A stretch of 64,000 nt of DNA from Ferruginibacter lapsinanis (GCF_020783315.1 NZ_CP086063.1:868001-932000), one strand, 5' to 3'. Shown: positions 15,970 through 26,410, counted from the stretch's first letter. Program-made: numbers and translations. The notes: generated by a model not told the origin, from the sequence alone.

Positions 15970-18690
15970 TTATTCTAGAATTGGCCTTAACCATCTTGTT
16001 GCATCTTCAATACTCATTCCTTTTCTGCCGGCGTAATCATTCAATTGATCTTCACTGATCTTACCCACTCCAAAATATTTACTTTCAGGATTAGCGAAAT
16101 ACCAACCTGCTACTGATGATGCAGGATACATAGCTAATGATTCTGTCAATTCTATACCGGTCGCTTCTTGACCACCTAATAGTTCGAACAGTTTATATTT
16201 TTCCGTATGATCCGGACAAGCGGGATAGCCAGGTGCCGGACGAATGCCTAAATATTCTTCTCTGATCAATTGTTCATTGGTAAGATGCTCATCTGTAGCA
16301 TAACCCCAATACTCTTGCCTTGTTTTTTTATGCAATACTTCAGCAAATGCCTCTGCCAACCTATCGGCCAACGCTTGCAAAATAATTTTATTATAATCAT
16401 CATGAGCCGCTTCAAATCTTTTGATATGCGGTTCAATGCCTTCTATTGTTACTGCAAAAGCTCCGATATGATCTTGATAGTTCATCTCTGCAGGGGCAAT
16501 AAAATCTGCCAGTGACAAATTAGGTTGTCCGTCTGCCTTTTTAATTTGCTGACGAAGGAATTCCAGTTTTACCACTTCTTTATCAGCCAAAACATCTACA
16601 GAATCAGGAGCAACCTTATTAGCGGGCCAGAAACCAATTGCTCCTCTTGCATTCAGCCATTTCTCAGCTATGATCTGTGTCAATAATTTTTGAGCGTCAT
16701 TGTACAAATTGGTAGCAGCTTCACCAATTACTTTGTCCGTTAGTATTGCAGGAAACTTGCCATGCATTTCCCATGCAATGAAGAAAGGTTGCCAATCAAT
16801 ATATTCAGCTATTTCGGCAAGGTCATAGTTGTTAAATGTTTTTGTTCCGGTAAATGTTGGAGCAACCGGCTTAAATTTGTTCCAGTTAATTGCTGCCGGA
16901 TTTTTTTGTGCTTCGGCAAAGGTCAAAAATGCTTTGGTCGATTTTTTATTACCAAAATCAACTGCCAATTTTTCGTATTCGTTTTTGATACTATTTAAAA
17001 AATCAGGCTTTTGTTCTTTACTTAACAAACTACCGGCCACGGTTACACTACGACTGGCGTCTAATACATGCACTACTCCTTCATCGTATTGCGGAGCAAT
17101 TTTAACAGCGGTATGCATACGGCTTGTTGTAGCTCCTCCAATCAACAAAGGTAATTTCATCCCTCTACGTTTCATTTCATGTGCCACATGCACCATTTCA
17201 TCTAATGAAGGTGTGATCAATCCGCTTAAGCCAATAATATCAACATTTTCTTTGATCGCCGTTTCTAAAATTTTATCGGTTGGCACCATTACGCCTAAGT
17301 CAATGATATCATACCCATTACACCCCAACACAACACCCACAATATTTTTACCGATATCATGCACATCCCCTTTTACGGTCGCTAACAAAATCTTTGCGGC
17401 TCCTGCAGCTTCTTCATTTGTTGTACCTGCAGCCAAATGCGCTTGTTTTCTATCTTCTTTTTCCTGTTCGATGTATGGTGTTAATACAGCTACGGCTTTT
17501 TTCATTACCCTTGCACTTTTTACTACCTGCGGTAAGAACATTTTTCCTGCACCAAACAGATCTCCTACCACATTCATCCCATCCATCAAAGGACCTTCGA
17601 TCACATCCAATGGCTTCGGATATTTTTGTCTTGCTTCTTCAGTATCAGCATCGATATAATCTGTAATACCATTTACCAATGAATGTGATAAACGTTTTTC
17701 AACAGGTTCTAAACGCCAACTTTCGTCTTTTACAGTTTCTTTTCCTTTCGCTTTTACCGTATCGGCGAAAGCAATTAATTTTTCTGTTGCTTCGTTATTA
17801 TCATTGTTTCTGTTGAGCAATACATCTTCGCAAAGATTTCTTAATGTAGGTTCAATTTCATCATACACTACCAACTGGCCTGCATTAACAATACCCATAT
17901 CCATACCGGCTTTGATAGCATGATATAAGAACACACTATGTATTGCTTCTCTAACGTGGTCATTACCTCTGAAAGAAAAAGACACATTACTTACGCCCCC
18001 ACTTACTTTAGTAAGCGGCATCAATCTTTTTATTTCCCTAGTTGCTTCTATAAAATCTACTGCATAATTATTATGCTCTTCGATACCTGTTGCTACTGCA
18101 AAAATATTCGGGTCAAAAATGATGTCTTCAGGATCGTACCCCACTTGTTCAGTTAGTATCTTGTATGCTCTGTGACAAATTTCAATTTTGCGATCTTTTG
18201 TATCTGCCTGCCCTACTTCATCAAAAGCCATTACAATTACTGATGCACCATAACTTTTACAAATAAATGCCTGCTCAATGAATTTTTCTTCGCCTTCTTT
18301 CATGGAGATAGAATTCACGATACATTTTCCCTGTACGCACTTCAACCCGGCTTCTATGATCTGAAATTTAGAAGAGTCGATCATGATCGGCACTTTGGCA
18401 ATATCAGGCTCGGCTTGTACTAAGTTTAGAAAGGTGGTCATTGCTTCTACACCTTCCAACATAGCGTCATCCATATTGATATCGATGACCTGTGCGCCAC
18501 TTTCTACTTGTTGTCTTGCAACAGACAAAGCTTCTTCATACTGACCATCTCTGATCAGGCGTGCAAATTTTTTACTTCCTGTAACATTGGTACGTTCACC
18601 AACGTTCACAAAATTTGTTTCGGGACGAACGACCAATGGCTCTAATCCGCTCAGGCGTAAAAAAGGTTTTATATGTGTTTGTTCACTCAT
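15970..18690 (-). CDS. metH: Methionine synthase, pterin/cobalamin/activation domains
   Basis: The 906-residue protein covers MetH from the pterin-binding domain onward. Residues 1-290 hold [20 protein letters not shown] and the methyltetrahydrofolate barrel. Residues about 340-580 hold the cobalamin cap and B12 domain, with the lower-ligand motif [11 protein letters not shown] near 441 and [13 protein letters not shown]. Residues about 620-900 hold the SAM-dependent reactivation domain ([26 protein letters not shown]). It transfers methyl from methyl-THF to homocysteine through B12. The homocysteine-binding part is the separate gene at 19281, a split often seen in Bacteroidota. Its ATG overlaps the stop of the broken ORF6N gene by four bases. 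Confidence 0.95.
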   Translation of the reverse strand: MSEQTHIKPFLRLSGLEPLVVRPETNFVNVGERTNVTGSKKFARLIRDGQYEEALSVARQQVESGAQVIDINMDDAMLEGVEAMTTFLNLVQAEPDIAKVPIMIDSSKFQIIEAGLKCVQGKCIVNSISMKEGEEKFIEQAFICKSYGASVIVMAFDEVGQADTKDRKIEICHRAYKILTEQVGYDPEDIIFDPNIFAVATGIEEHNNYAVDFIEATREIKRLMPLTKVSGGVSNVSFSFRGNDHVREAIHSVFLYHAIKAGMDMGIVNAGQLVVYDEIEPTLRNLCEDVLLNRNNDNNEATEKLIAFADTVKAKGKETVKDESWRLEPVEKRLSHSLVNGITDYIDADTEEARQKYPKPLDVIEGPLMDGMNVVGDLFGAGKMFLPQVVKSARVMKKAVAVLTPYIEQEKEDRKQAHLAAGTTNEEAAGAAKILLATVKGDVHDIGKNIVGVVLGCNGYDIIDLGVMVPTDKILETAIKENVDIIGLSGLITPSLDEMVHVAHEMKRRGMKLPLLIGGATTSRMHTAVKIAPQYDEGVVHVLDASRSVTVAGSLLSKEQKPDFLNSIKNEYEKLAVDFGNKKSTKAFLTFAEAQKNPAAINWNKFKPVAPTFTGTKTFNNYDLAEIAEYIDWQPFFIAWEMHGKFPAILTDKVIGEAATNLYNDAQKLLTQIIAEKWLNARGAIGFWPANKVAPDSVDVLADKEVVKLEFLRQQIKKADGQPNLSLADFIAPAEMNYQDHIGAFAVTIEGIEPHIKRFEAAHDDYNKIILQALADRLAEAFAEVLHKKTRQEYWGYATDEHLTNEQLIREEYLGIRPAPGYPACPDHTEKYKLFELLGGQEATGIELTESLAMYPASSVAGWYFANPESKYFGVGKISEDQLNDYAGRKGMSIEDATRWLRPILE

Positions 18691-19229
18691 GTTCTATTTT
18701 TTATTTGGATATGGAAATCCAATACTGTCTTTTTCTTTGGTTCTGGCTGTTGTAATAATTTTTTTAATACTTTGAAAACTGTTTCCAACCCTTCATCATG
18801 CTGAACCAATTTCCTTTCAAGTTTTTCAATACGTAATAAGATCTCTTTATTATCCAACAACGCCTGTTTCATTTTTGTAAATACCCGAATGATCTGGATG
18901 TTTACCTGGATGGCCGTTTCAGAATTTAAAACACTTGAAAGCATTGCCACCCCTTGTTATGTAAAAACGTAAGGCATTTTTCTCGTGCCGCCCCAACTTG
19001 AAGTCGCAAATTGCGACTTCAAGTTTTGCCATTCTTCAATTGTCAGTTGAAACATAAAATCTTCAGGGAAACGAGTACTATTTCTTTTTACTGCCTCGTT
19101 TAACCTTTTTACTTCAACACCATACATTTCTGCCAGATCTTTATCAAGCATTACTTTTTGGTCACGAATCATGTATATTTTATCTACAATCATTGTGTCC
19201 GCCTCTTTAAGAACTTCTTTTTTAGTCAT
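18687..19229 (-). pseudogene. ORF6N-domain gene broken by one stop codon
   Basis: Two in-frame pieces make one protein of about 180 residues. The first (18957-19229) begins TKKEVLKEADTMIVDKIYMI and contains RDQKVMLDKDLAEMYGVE and a RFPEDFMFQLT segment typical of ORF6N/KilA-N DNA-binding domains; it ends at MPYVFT. TAA at 18957-18959 sits where the family has Glu (FTEQGVAMLSS), and the frame then continues QGVAMLSSVLNSE with a coiled-coil tail. One base change (GAA to TAA) explains it. A GTG at 18950 could restart the tail. It lies between the two metH genes and overlaps the second by ATGA. Readthrough is possible but unproven. Confidence 0.8.
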
Positions 19230-19280
19230 GATAATAGTTTTAAAATTAAAACGGTATCATCAGGCTAAGGTTTATAGATA

Positions 19281-20294
19281 TTATAAAGCTTTTTCCAACA
19301 CAGGCCTTTGCCTTGGTTGAAATTTCGCTACTTCGTCTGCAATATGTTTGATATGATCCGGTGTTGTACCGCAACAACCGCCTACAATATTTAACCAGCC
19401 ATTTGCAGCCCACTCTTCAATAATATGTGCTGTTTGATGCGGTTGTTCATCGTATTCACCAAATGCATTTGGTAACCCAGCATTTGGATAAGCTGATGTG
19501 TAACAACTTGCTATTTGTGATAGTTCTTCAATATGCGGACGCATTTCACTTGCACCCAATGCACAGTTCAAGCCAACACTTAATGGATTGGCATGTGACA
19601 CAGAAATGTAGAATGCTTCTAATGTTTGTCCGCTTAATGTACGTCCGCTAGCATCAGTGATGGTGCCGCTGATCATGATCGGCAGTTCAGGTAAATTATT
19701 TTTTCTGAAGAAATTCTTTGCCGCATAAATAGCCGCCTTTGCATTGAGTGTATCAAAAATTGTTTCGATCAATAAAACATCTACGCCACCTTCAACCAGT
19801 CCTTTTATTTGTTCGGTGTACGCTTCGGCCACTTCATCAAATGTTACTGCTCTGAAACCCGGGTTATTTACATCCGGCGATAAGCTGAGTGTTTTATTCA
19901 ATGGGCCGATAGCACCAGCAACAAATCTTGGTTTGGAAGGATTTTTTGCAGTGTATTCATCGGCAGCTATTCTTGCGCATTTTGCAGAGGCTACATTCAT
20001 TTCGTACGCCACAGCCTGCATATCGTAATCTGCCTGAGCAATAACGGTACTGCTAAATGTATTCGTTTCAATAATATCTGCACCGGCTTCCAAATATTCT
20101 TTGTGTATGCCTATGATGATTTCAGGTTGAGTGATACTCAACAAGTCATTATTTCCTTTAACATCGGTATGCCAGTCTTTGAATTTTTCGCCGCGATAAT
20201 CCGCTTCGGTCAATTTATGACGCTGTATCATGGTACCCATTGCACCATCTATGATCAGGATTCTCCTTTGTAGTTCGTCTTTAATATTAGCCAT
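19281..20294 (-). CDS. metH: Methionine synthase homocysteine-binding subunit
   Basis: The 337-residue protein is the N-terminal module of MetH as a separate gene. It starts with [26 protein letters not shown], has [16 protein letters not shown] and carries the zinc ligands Cys in GLNCALG and the pair [10 protein letters not shown] near the C-terminus. It activates homocysteine as a zinc thiolate for methyl transfer by the downstream metH gene. It is the first gene after the structured leader, so the leader would control both halves. Confidence 0.93.
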   Translation of the reverse strand: MANIKDELQRRILIIDGAMGTMIQRHKLTEADYRGEKFKDWHTDVKGNNDLLSITQPEIIIGIHKEYLEAGADIIETNTFSSTVIAQADYDMQAVAYEMNVASAKCARIAADEYTAKNPSKPRFVAGAIGPLNKTLSLSPDVNNPGFRAVTFDEVAEAYTEQIKGLVEGGVDVLLIETIFDTLNAKAAIYAAKNFFRKNNLPELPIMISGTITDASGRTLSGQTLEAFYISVSHANPLSVGLNCALGASEMRPHIEELSQIASCYTSAYPNAGLPNAFGEYDEQPHQTAHIIEEWAANGWLNIVGGCCGTTPDHIKHIADEVAKFQPRQRPVLEKAL

Positions 20295-20425
20295 TCCTTA
20301 AATTTTTATTTTACTTGTTGAAATCACAAAACATAATAAAAGTTCAAAAAAGAACAAATAGTACAAGTGAGTGACACAACGATGATGACCAAGGCGGTAA
20401 TGCTTGTTTCAAAATAAAAAAACTT

Positions 20426-20498
20426 ATAAACGATGGAGACTTACTAAAAGATAGAAGTGTTGTCGTTTATTAGTTCTGATACAGGCTGAACAATAAAC
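20426..20498 (-). promoter_or_regulatory. Attenuator-like alternative hairpins in metH leader
   Basis: On the minus strand, ATAAACGA (20470-20463) can pair downstream with TCGTTTAT (20433-20426), a stem followed by AAG and a run of seven T, like an intrinsic terminator. Part of it (ATAAAC) can instead pair upstream with GTTTAT (20498-20493), helped by GTTC/GAAC, in a competing hairpin. The two folds exclude each other. No known riboswitch core was recognised. Confidence 0.5.
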
Positions 20499-20520
20499 AA
20501 ATCCGCCCTGAATGCGGCTG

Positions 20521-20548
20521 CAAAGTTACTATAAGTATATGGTTTGGC
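20521..20548 (-). promoter_or_regulatory. Consensus promoter of the metH leader
   Basis: TAACTTTG (minus strand, 20528-20521) is a perfect TAnnTTTG with a TTG about 19 bases upstream. Transcription would start near 20517, leaving a leader of about 220 bases before the ATG at 20294. Confidence 0.7.
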
Positions 20549-20582
20549 AAAAATATGCTATCGATGCTTTTTGAGCTTTACA

Positions 20583-21014
20583 TCATAGCAGATAGCAGTT
20601 TATGAGGTTGATAGCTCCGGGCACCTGCGTCTCCGGATTTCCGGTATCATATGTATCAAAAACTCCTTTTACAGTGATGGATGCCCCTCTTTTTACGTTG
20701 ACTTCTTTTTGATCAAGTGTACAATTGATAAAAACTCCCGGAGTGCCTGTTGTAAGTAATATGATCGTCCGGTATAGATGATCTGCGAATGTATCAGCTA
20801 CTTCCCCACTTACTTGCAATGTTTTTGAAATATAATATTGTTTTGCCTGTATGGCATCCTTTACAAATTCGCCCAGTAAAATATCCGGAGAAGTTTTTAT
20901 GATACCGGCATCATCTTCATCTTTAAGCCCCTTGGTCCAGATCACTGATCTGATCAATACTATAACCACTACTAACAAAAAGGTTAATAGCATTATCTTA
21001 TTAGTATTACTCAT
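20583..21014 (-). CDS. Membrane-anchored OB-fold (tRNA_anti-like) protein
   Basis: The 143-residue protein has one N-terminal membrane anchor (KIMLLTFLLVVVIVLIRSVIW). A soluble domain follows with VSGEVADTF, GVFINCTLDQKE and GASITVKGVFDTYD, the strand pattern of the tRNA_anti-like OB fold common in Bacteroidota. The ligand is unknown. It lies 13 bases downstream of recR on the same strand and is probably co-transcribed with it. Confidence 0.6.
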   Translation of the reverse strand: MSNTNKIMLLTFLLVVVIVLIRSVIWTKGLKDEDDAGIIKTSPDILLGEFVKDAIQAKQYYISKTLQVSGEVADTFADHLYRTIILLTTGTPGVFINCTLDQKEVNVKRGASITVKGVFDTYDTGNPETQVPGAINLINCYLL

Positions 21015-21027
21015 TATTTGAAATTGA

Positions 21028-21651
21028 TCAGCTTTGCGATGTAATGTAATTTTCTACAGCAATTCTGTTGCTGATACTTTTAGCCAGGGTCATTTCATCT
21101 GCATACTCCAGTTCTCCGCCAAAAGCGATACCACGAGCAATAGTAGTTATTTTTACAGGAATGTTCTTTAGCTTTTTGCTTATGTAATAAATAGTTGTAT
21201 CGCCTTGTATATTGGCATTCAATGCAAAGATTATTTCTTCGATACCTTCTTTCTCGATTCTTTGTAACAACGAATCTATTGTTAATTGCTCCGGGCCCAC
21301 ACCATCTAAAGGTGAAATAATACCTCCTAATACATGATAGGTTCCGTTGAATTGTTGGGTACTTTCTATAGCGATCACATCTCTTATATTTTCTACCACA
21401 CACAACATTTGTTGTTTACGGGATGGATTATTGCAGACATTACATAATTCGGTATCGGAAATATTATGACAGCGGCGACAGAATTTTATCTCTTTACGCA
21501 TTTGACTAATGGCTTCACTGAAAGCATCAACATCATTCTCATCTTGCTTAATCAAATGTAACACCAAACGCAATGCTGTTTTTTTTCCAATGCCCGGAAG
21601 CTTGGCAAACTCATTAACTGCATTTTCTAAAAGTGTGGAGGAAAAAACCAT
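21028..21651 (-). CDS. recR: Recombination protein RecR
   Basis: The 207-residue protein starts MVFSSTLLENAVNEF and has the helix-hairpin-helix region LPGIGKKTALRL, a four-Cys zinc site (CRRCHNISDTELCNVC) and the Toprim segment (LCVVENIRDVIAIE ... YHVLGG). With RecO it loads RecA in gap repair. ATG at 21651 matches the usual start; a TTG six bases upstream is less likely. The promoter element ends only three bases before this ATG, so the transcript may be leaderless. Confidence 0.95.
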   Translation of the reverse strand: MVFSSTLLENAVNEFAKLPGIGKKTALRLVLHLIKQDENDVDAFSEAISQMRKEIKFCRRCHNISDTELCNVCNNPSRKQQMLCVVENIRDVIAIESTQQFNGTYHVLGGIISPLDGVGPEQLTIDSLLQRIEKEGIEEIIFALNANIQGDTTIYYISKKLKNIPVKITTIARGIAFGGELEYADEMTLAKSISNRIAVENYITSQS

Positions 21652-21654
21652 GGG

Positions 21655-21662
21655 CAAATATA
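21655..21662 (-). promoter_or_regulatory. Promoter element abutting recR start codon
   Basis: TATATTTG is a perfect TAnnTTTG on the minus strand. Its usual distance to the start site puts +1 at or within a base or two of the ATG at 21651. Confidence 0.65.
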
Positions 21663-21774
21663 ATTGATAGTTGAGAATTGATTAATGATAATTCCTACGC
21701 ATTGAAAATACTTTTTAACCCAGAAAAGAAATTGAATTAAAAGCGTTATCAACTATCATTTATCAATTCTCCGT
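21661..21774. repeat. 7-nt-period repeat, inverted pair
   Basis: The left arm has ATTGATA-GTTGAGA-ATTGATT-AATGATA (21664-21691). The right arm (21742-21774) is its near complement, containing TATCATTTATCAATTCTC. It lies between recR and the Ig-like lipoprotein gene and overlaps the recR promoter. Confidence 0.7.
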
Positions 21775-23162
21775 TAAAGCTGTATTTCTCTTTCGTTATC
21801 CCAATTGGCCTTGATGGACAATTTCTTATCAAGTGTAATCACCTTTTCAGGCTGAAGTTTTTGAGTGTAATTGCCAGGTGTAAATAACCCATCATTATTG
21901 GTGTCGTATAAAATACGCAGTTCATACTCACCTGGGGGAAACAATTTATCGCTCCATTGCCCGGTTGTGATTGGAAGTGACTTTTTGATTTCGTCACCCT
22001 GTACAAATTGCAAAACAGGATGATTGGCAGTTACAAGGTTTTTAAACCTAAGGACCAAGCTTCCATAATCATCTTCTTCTTTTGTTTTGAATTTGATGGT
22101 ATCAGACTTAGCGAGGGTATTATTCATTGAATCAGCAACTGACTCTTTATTAAGTGTCAGAATATAGCGGGTGCCGGCACTCCATTTTGTTTTAATCACA
22201 ATCTTTTTGTTAGTGCTATCCGGCGCTACTGTATATACTAATGGTTTATAATTTGTATCAGTCAAAATAATTTTTTGTGCATCGAGATTTTTGATCGGTC
22301 GTGAAAAATCTAATTCGAGATCAGTAATAAGCTCTTGCATATTACCGGTTAATGAAGTGATATATTTAAATTTCTTTTCTGCCGGAACCGAAGCGGCATT
22401 ATTTGGTTTAGTATCTTTCTCCAAAGCAAATGCATATAGTGTTTGTGCACTATCCATGCCGCTTACTGTAACAGCTCCATTTAAAAAAGCAAACGATTCT
22501 ACCGTAGAATTATAGGTTTTACTGCCATCTCCATCTTTTAATGCATACAGTTTGTATACACCTGCGGAAAGATTTTTAAATAAAAATTTACCCTCTGCAT
22601 TTAGTTTTGCCAAATAATCGGGTTTTCTTTTTTGAACTGCAGAATCATCCATTGACCTATACAACATAGCAAAAAAAGTGCTGTCTGTTTTACCTGTATT
22701 AGCGACGATGACTTTACCGCTTAATTGCAATGTATCAATGGTTCTTCCTGTAGAAAAAACATAGGTGAAGTTCTTATAGGGGTTGCCTTCATTATTGTCT
22801 CTGATAGCATTACCAAAATCGATCGAATAAGTTGTATTAGGTTGTAATGTGTCTTTTAGCTTAACAGTTACGGTCTTTAATTTAAACTCAATTACCGGAT
22901 TTATCCTGGGATATGGTGATACAAGTACATTGGTCAACACATCTTTCACATCTACATATTCATCAAAAGTCAATACAATTTTATTATCAGTTACATTAGT
23001 GCTATTAAGTGCCGGTATTGCTTTTACAAGTGTTGGCGGAATAGAATCTTTTGGGCCACCCGTTGGTGCCCCTATTTGTGCACAGCCCGATTCAAGCGTT
23101 ACAAAAGAAAAAACAGAAAAAATAAAAAGTAAAAAATAAAAAGTATTTACAGCTGATTTCAT
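21774..23162 (-). CDS. Ig-like (Big_5) domain lipoprotein
   Basis: The protein of about 462 residues begins MKSAVNTFYFLLFIFSVFSF and has a lipobox ending in Cys (LESGCAQIGAPTGGPKDS), so it is an exported lipoprotein. PPTLVKAIPALNSTNVTDNKIVLTFDEYVD is the opening of a Big_5 Ig-like domain, followed by further beta-sandwich modules (NTGKTDSTFFAMLYRS, GEYELRILYDTNNDG). The GCAQIGAPTGGPKD start is common to a widespread Bacteroidota family of unknown role. Start 23162 leaves 19 bases after the helicase gene; a start at 23207 would overlap it. Confidence 0.75.
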   Translation of the reverse strand: MKSAVNTFYFLLFIFSVFSFVTLESGCAQIGAPTGGPKDSIPPTLVKAIPALNSTNVTDNKIVLTFDEYVDVKDVLTNVLVSPYPRINPVIEFKLKTVTVKLKDTLQPNTTYSIDFGNAIRDNNEGNPYKNFTYVFSTGRTIDTLQLSGKVIVANTGKTDSTFFAMLYRSMDDSAVQKRKPDYLAKLNAEGKFLFKNLSAGVYKLYALKDGDGSKTYNSTVESFAFLNGAVTVSGMDSAQTLYAFALEKDTKPNNAASVPAEKKFKYITSLTGNMQELITDLELDFSRPIKNLDAQKIILTDTNYKPLVYTVAPDSTNKKIVIKTKWSAGTRYILTLNKESVADSMNNTLAKSDTIKFKTKEEDDYGSLVLRFKNLVTANHPVLQFVQGDEIKKSLPITTGQWSDKLFPPGEYELRILYDTNNDGLFTPGNYTQKLQPEKVITLDKKLSIKANWDNEREIQL

Positions 23163-23181
23163 AGTCTTGTAAAAATATAAA

Positions 23182-26100
23182 TTATGCATCTTCGGGTTCT
23201 TCTTCATTTAATTCGTGTAAAGCTACTGCCATATTATTATCCTTTACAAAATTACACCAATGGCAATCCTCCTTACCACATCCTGTATAAAAATCTCTGT
23301 TTTGAATTTTATCCCACACTGCTGTAAGTTGTTGTTTTACGGTTTCTATATCCTCGGGGTTAATAACGATCTTTTCTTTTCTGTATTCCTTCTTTTTATC
23401 GGGTTCTACAAAATCAAATTCTGTGCTTATCACCTTCCAGTCCTTTTGACCATAATTATCTACCAATATTTTGTAAAACACCGCCTGCCTCCAATAATCG
23501 CCGCCATTGGGATCTTTGTCGTGCGGAGGTTTTAATTTAGGAATAGCCTTATCAATATCTCCACTCTTGTAATCTACCACATTCACATTTTTCCCATCAA
23601 ATTCCAGTTTATCTAGCTTTCCTTTAATTGGCACTCCATTAACCACCACACCACGAATATTACGTTCCACTGCCACCACCTTATTCCATGTATTAATATA
23701 TTTATCGTAATAATTTTTTAGCACCTCGTCCCCATATTCCACTCTGCGTTCAAATGCTTCTTTGGTGAAATTTTCTCTATGTCTTTTCATGTACCAGTTA
23801 AAATCGGCAATAACTTCTGTTGCCGGAGGAAATGTATCCTTTTTGCCATCCTGCATTTTTCTGAAAAGGCACTCCAATGCATGGTGTATGGCACTACCAA
23901 ATACAGTAGCTTCATTTTTACCGGCAGGGATCCTGATAAGGTTTTGATAATAAAATCCTAATGGGCATTTTAAATAACTGTTCAATGCAGTAACATTCAT
24001 CACGAATTTATCGAGAATGCCGGAGATAAAATCTTCCTCTGCCTTTTCTATCTCAGGTGCCTGAGCCGTAAAATGCAACAGATCAAAATCCATTAATTGT
24101 TCCGGAGACAATGCTATTTTTTCTATTGGCAAAGGGTGTTGTTCGAGAATTTCGGCGATAAACATAGATGGCTCCATTTCTTTTCCATCATTTTTATACT
24201 TTGCATACGAGATGTATAAATTTGTTTCGGCCCTTGTCAGTGCTACATAAAATAGCCGACGCAATTCTTCTTCATCGCTAGAGTTGGGCTGTGATGAAAA
24301 CATGGTGTCCGGAAATTTATACCCGCCACCTGGCTTGCGTTTTTTCTCCCAACTTGTTGCATTGCAACCTACAAAGAAAACATGATCGAATTCTAATCCT
24401 TTAGAACCGTGTGCTGTAAGCAGGTTTACTCCTTTGTCATTACCGGCAACCTGCACCAATGGCAATGATAACCCTTCTTTTTCCATCAGGTCAATAATGT
24501 TGATCAACTCCTTTAAATCCAAAGCAGCATTCCTGCTGGTTTCTTCTTTAATGAAATTAAACAGCGCCGTAAGCAATTGCATCAATTCTATCTTGTTGTT
24601 ACTTTTCATGATGTACGGCAACACTGCTGCATGTTGAACAACATTTTCAAATAACTGTTGTAATGTAACATTCGACACATCTCCTATCAGTTTTTCCAGC
24701 ATAGAACTTATATTCTTTAAGCCCACGTTCATTCCGGTATCAAATAGATCAGTTGGTGGCTTATTGGCCTTATCGTTCAACAATTTTCTGATGGAAGTAA
24801 GTTCTCCGTTATATTTTTTTTGATTTGTCTCTACTGTGATTTTTGCAATTTCAATTGGAGGAATATTATAAAAATCATAATGTAAAATTTCAAAGAGCAT
24901 TTCATCACCACCATAAGGTATGTCATGCTCAGCATTCAAATACCGAAGCAGGTTGATGATCTTTTTTATAAACGGATTTTCTAAAATATTGATGTTTCGC
25001 TTACTGTAAACAGGCAAATTTTTTAGCCTGAAATATTTTGCCAACTCCTCGCCATATTTATTCTCTTTATAGATGATAGCGATCTTTCCCGGAACTACCT
25101 GTTGATCTAATAATGCTTCTACCTTGAATGTAGTAGATGCCATTTCATCTTTTACAGAATTATATTCTGCAATAACCGGCAAATGTTTTAATCCGTTGAT
25201 CTTAGTGTTCGCCGCCAGCAGATCCTTTGTCAATCCATCGATCTTATTGATCAATCTTTCCTGGTTCCTGTTGATGACCGTTTTGGAAACATCCAGGATA
25301 GGCTGTGTGCTTCTATAGTTAGACGTAAGTACCACTGTTATCAGGTCTTTGATATAGGCATTCGCAAACTCCAGCATGTTCTCTACATTTGCTCCCTGAA
25401 AACGATAGATACTCTGATCATCATCTCCCACCACAAACACATTGGGTTTTTCCCAGTAGTTGATCAGCAGTTGAACCAACTTGTTCTGCGTACCACTTGT
25501 ATCCTGGTATTCATCTACTAGTATGTATTGAAATTTTTCCTGATAATTAGCTAATACAATCTTATTTTCTTCAAACACCCGTATCACCCAATTGATCATA
25601 TCATCAAAGTCGTAACGATTTCGTTTACGCATGAGCGTTTGATAATTTTCAAACTCGTTGACAGCGGCTCTGAGTTTTTCCATCTTTTCTTTCTCTTCTT
25701 CGATCTTATCTGTACGAACATCTCCTTTTTTAAATTCCTTCACTGCTCGTTTGGCAATATATTCATCTCTTGCAGGCAGTTCGTTGATATATTCATCTAT
25801 CTTTTGGTTGATGTACTCAGGTGTCCAACCTTCTCTTTTCATAGAAGAAAATAAATTCTTCAAATTCTTCACTTCAAAATAAACATCTCCCCTATATCGT
25901 TTTAATGGATGATTTTTTGGAAAATTATCTATTAATGTTTTGAATAATTCAATACTTTCTAATTCTGATATCGCATCTAAACTGTTCTTTTCAAACAAGG
26001 ATAAATTATCCTGTATCACATCATTACAAAAAGCATGAAAGGTGTAGATATTTACTTTGTATGCATCGGCACCAATAAATTGCACCAAACGTTTACGCAT

Positions 26101-26334
26101 AGCAATGGTACCTGCATCTGTATACGTAAGACAAAGAATATTTTCGGGTAAGGCATCTGTTTCCAATAATATTTTACCGATACGTGCTGCCAGGATTTGG
26201 GTTTTGCCAGTACCCGGACCAGCAATTACCATTACCGGACCTTCAATTGTATCTACAGCTTTTTGTTGCTGTGGATTAAGCCTTTCATATTCCTGTGTGA
26301 ATTTATTCAATAAAATATCCCGGTAATTCTGCAT
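23182..26334 (-). CDS. UvrD/Rep-type helicase with C-terminal PD-(D/E)XK nuclease
   Basis: The 1050-residue protein carries superfamily 1 helicase motifs: Walker A GPGTGKTQILAARI near residue 38, motif II LVDEYQDTSGTQ, motif III VVGDDDQSIYRFQGAN and motif V LLTAHGSKGLEFDHVFF. From about residue 780 it has an AddB/Cas4-like nuclease domain with Cys (LNSYLKCPLGFYYQ), active-site VVDYKSGD and a final C-x5-C-x2-C group (CGKEDCHWC) that may bind a 4Fe-4S cluster. It likely processes DNA ends or stalled forks, combining in one chain the roles of an AddAB-type complex. It stands near recR. Confidence 0.85.
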   Translation of the reverse strand: MQNYRDILLNKFTQEYERLNPQQQKAVDTIEGPVMVIAGPGTGKTQILAARIGKILLETDALPENILCLTYTDAGTIAMRKRLVQFIGADAYKVNIYTFHAFCNDVIQDNLSLFEKNSLDAISELESIELFKTLIDNFPKNHPLKRYRGDVYFEVKNLKNLFSSMKREGWTPEYINQKIDEYINELPARDEYIAKRAVKEFKKGDVRTDKIEEEKEKMEKLRAAVNEFENYQTLMRKRNRYDFDDMINWVIRVFEENKIVLANYQEKFQYILVDEYQDTSGTQNKLVQLLINYWEKPNVFVVGDDDQSIYRFQGANVENMLEFANAYIKDLITVVLTSNYRSTQPILDVSKTVINRNQERLINKIDGLTKDLLAANTKINGLKHLPVIAEYNSVKDEMASTTFKVEALLDQQVVPGKIAIIYKENKYGEELAKYFRLKNLPVYSKRNINILENPFIKKIINLLRYLNAEHDIPYGGDEMLFEILHYDFYNIPPIEIAKITVETNQKKYNGELTSIRKLLNDKANKPPTDLFDTGMNVGLKNISSMLEKLIGDVSNVTLQQLFENVVQHAAVLPYIMKSNNKIELMQLLTALFNFIKEETSRNAALDLKELINIIDLMEKEGLSLPLVQVAGNDKGVNLLTAHGSKGLEFDHVFFVGCNATSWEKKRKPGGGYKFPDTMFSSQPNSSDEEELRRLFYVALTRAETNLYISYAKYKNDGKEMEPSMFIAEILEQHPLPIEKIALSPEQLMDFDLLHFTAQAPEIEKAEEDFISGILDKFVMNVTALNSYLKCPLGFYYQNLIRIPAGKNEATVFGSAIHHALECLFRKMQDGKKDTFPPATEVIADFNWYMKRHRENFTKEAFERRVEYGDEVLKNYYDKYINTWNKVVAVERNIRGVVVNGVPIKGKLDKLEFDGKNVNVVDYKSGDIDKAIPKLKPPHDKDPNGGDYWRQAVFYKILVDNYGQKDWKVISTEFDFVEPDKKKEYRKEKIVINPEDIETVKQQLTAVWDKIQNRDFYTGCGKEDCHWCNFVKDNNMAVALHELNEEEPEDA

Positions 26335-26410
26335 CTATCAAAGTTAATCGTTCGCAACTAAAGCAATATATTTTACAACAAATCTTTTCATGTTTTGTTA
26401 TGTTCGTATT

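Noticed and set aside
16829-17659. A 276-residue open frame on the + strand inside metH
   Set aside because: It is antisense to the well-conserved cobalamin domain of metH and has no recognisable motif; it reflects codon bias of the real gene.
18957-19229. A separate short functional gene for the ORF6N N-terminal part
   Set aside because: The frame continues past the stop with the missing conserved half, so a broken single gene is the simpler reading.
20349-20411. Possible + strand leader peptide (MMTKAVMLVSK) in the metH leader
   Set aside because: It is on the opposite strand to metH and has no promoter; the Met content is suggestive but not enough.
20295-20520. Known SAM or cobalamin riboswitch before metH
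   Set aside because: I looked for the S-box core, SAM-II pattern and the cobalamin box and saw none of them.
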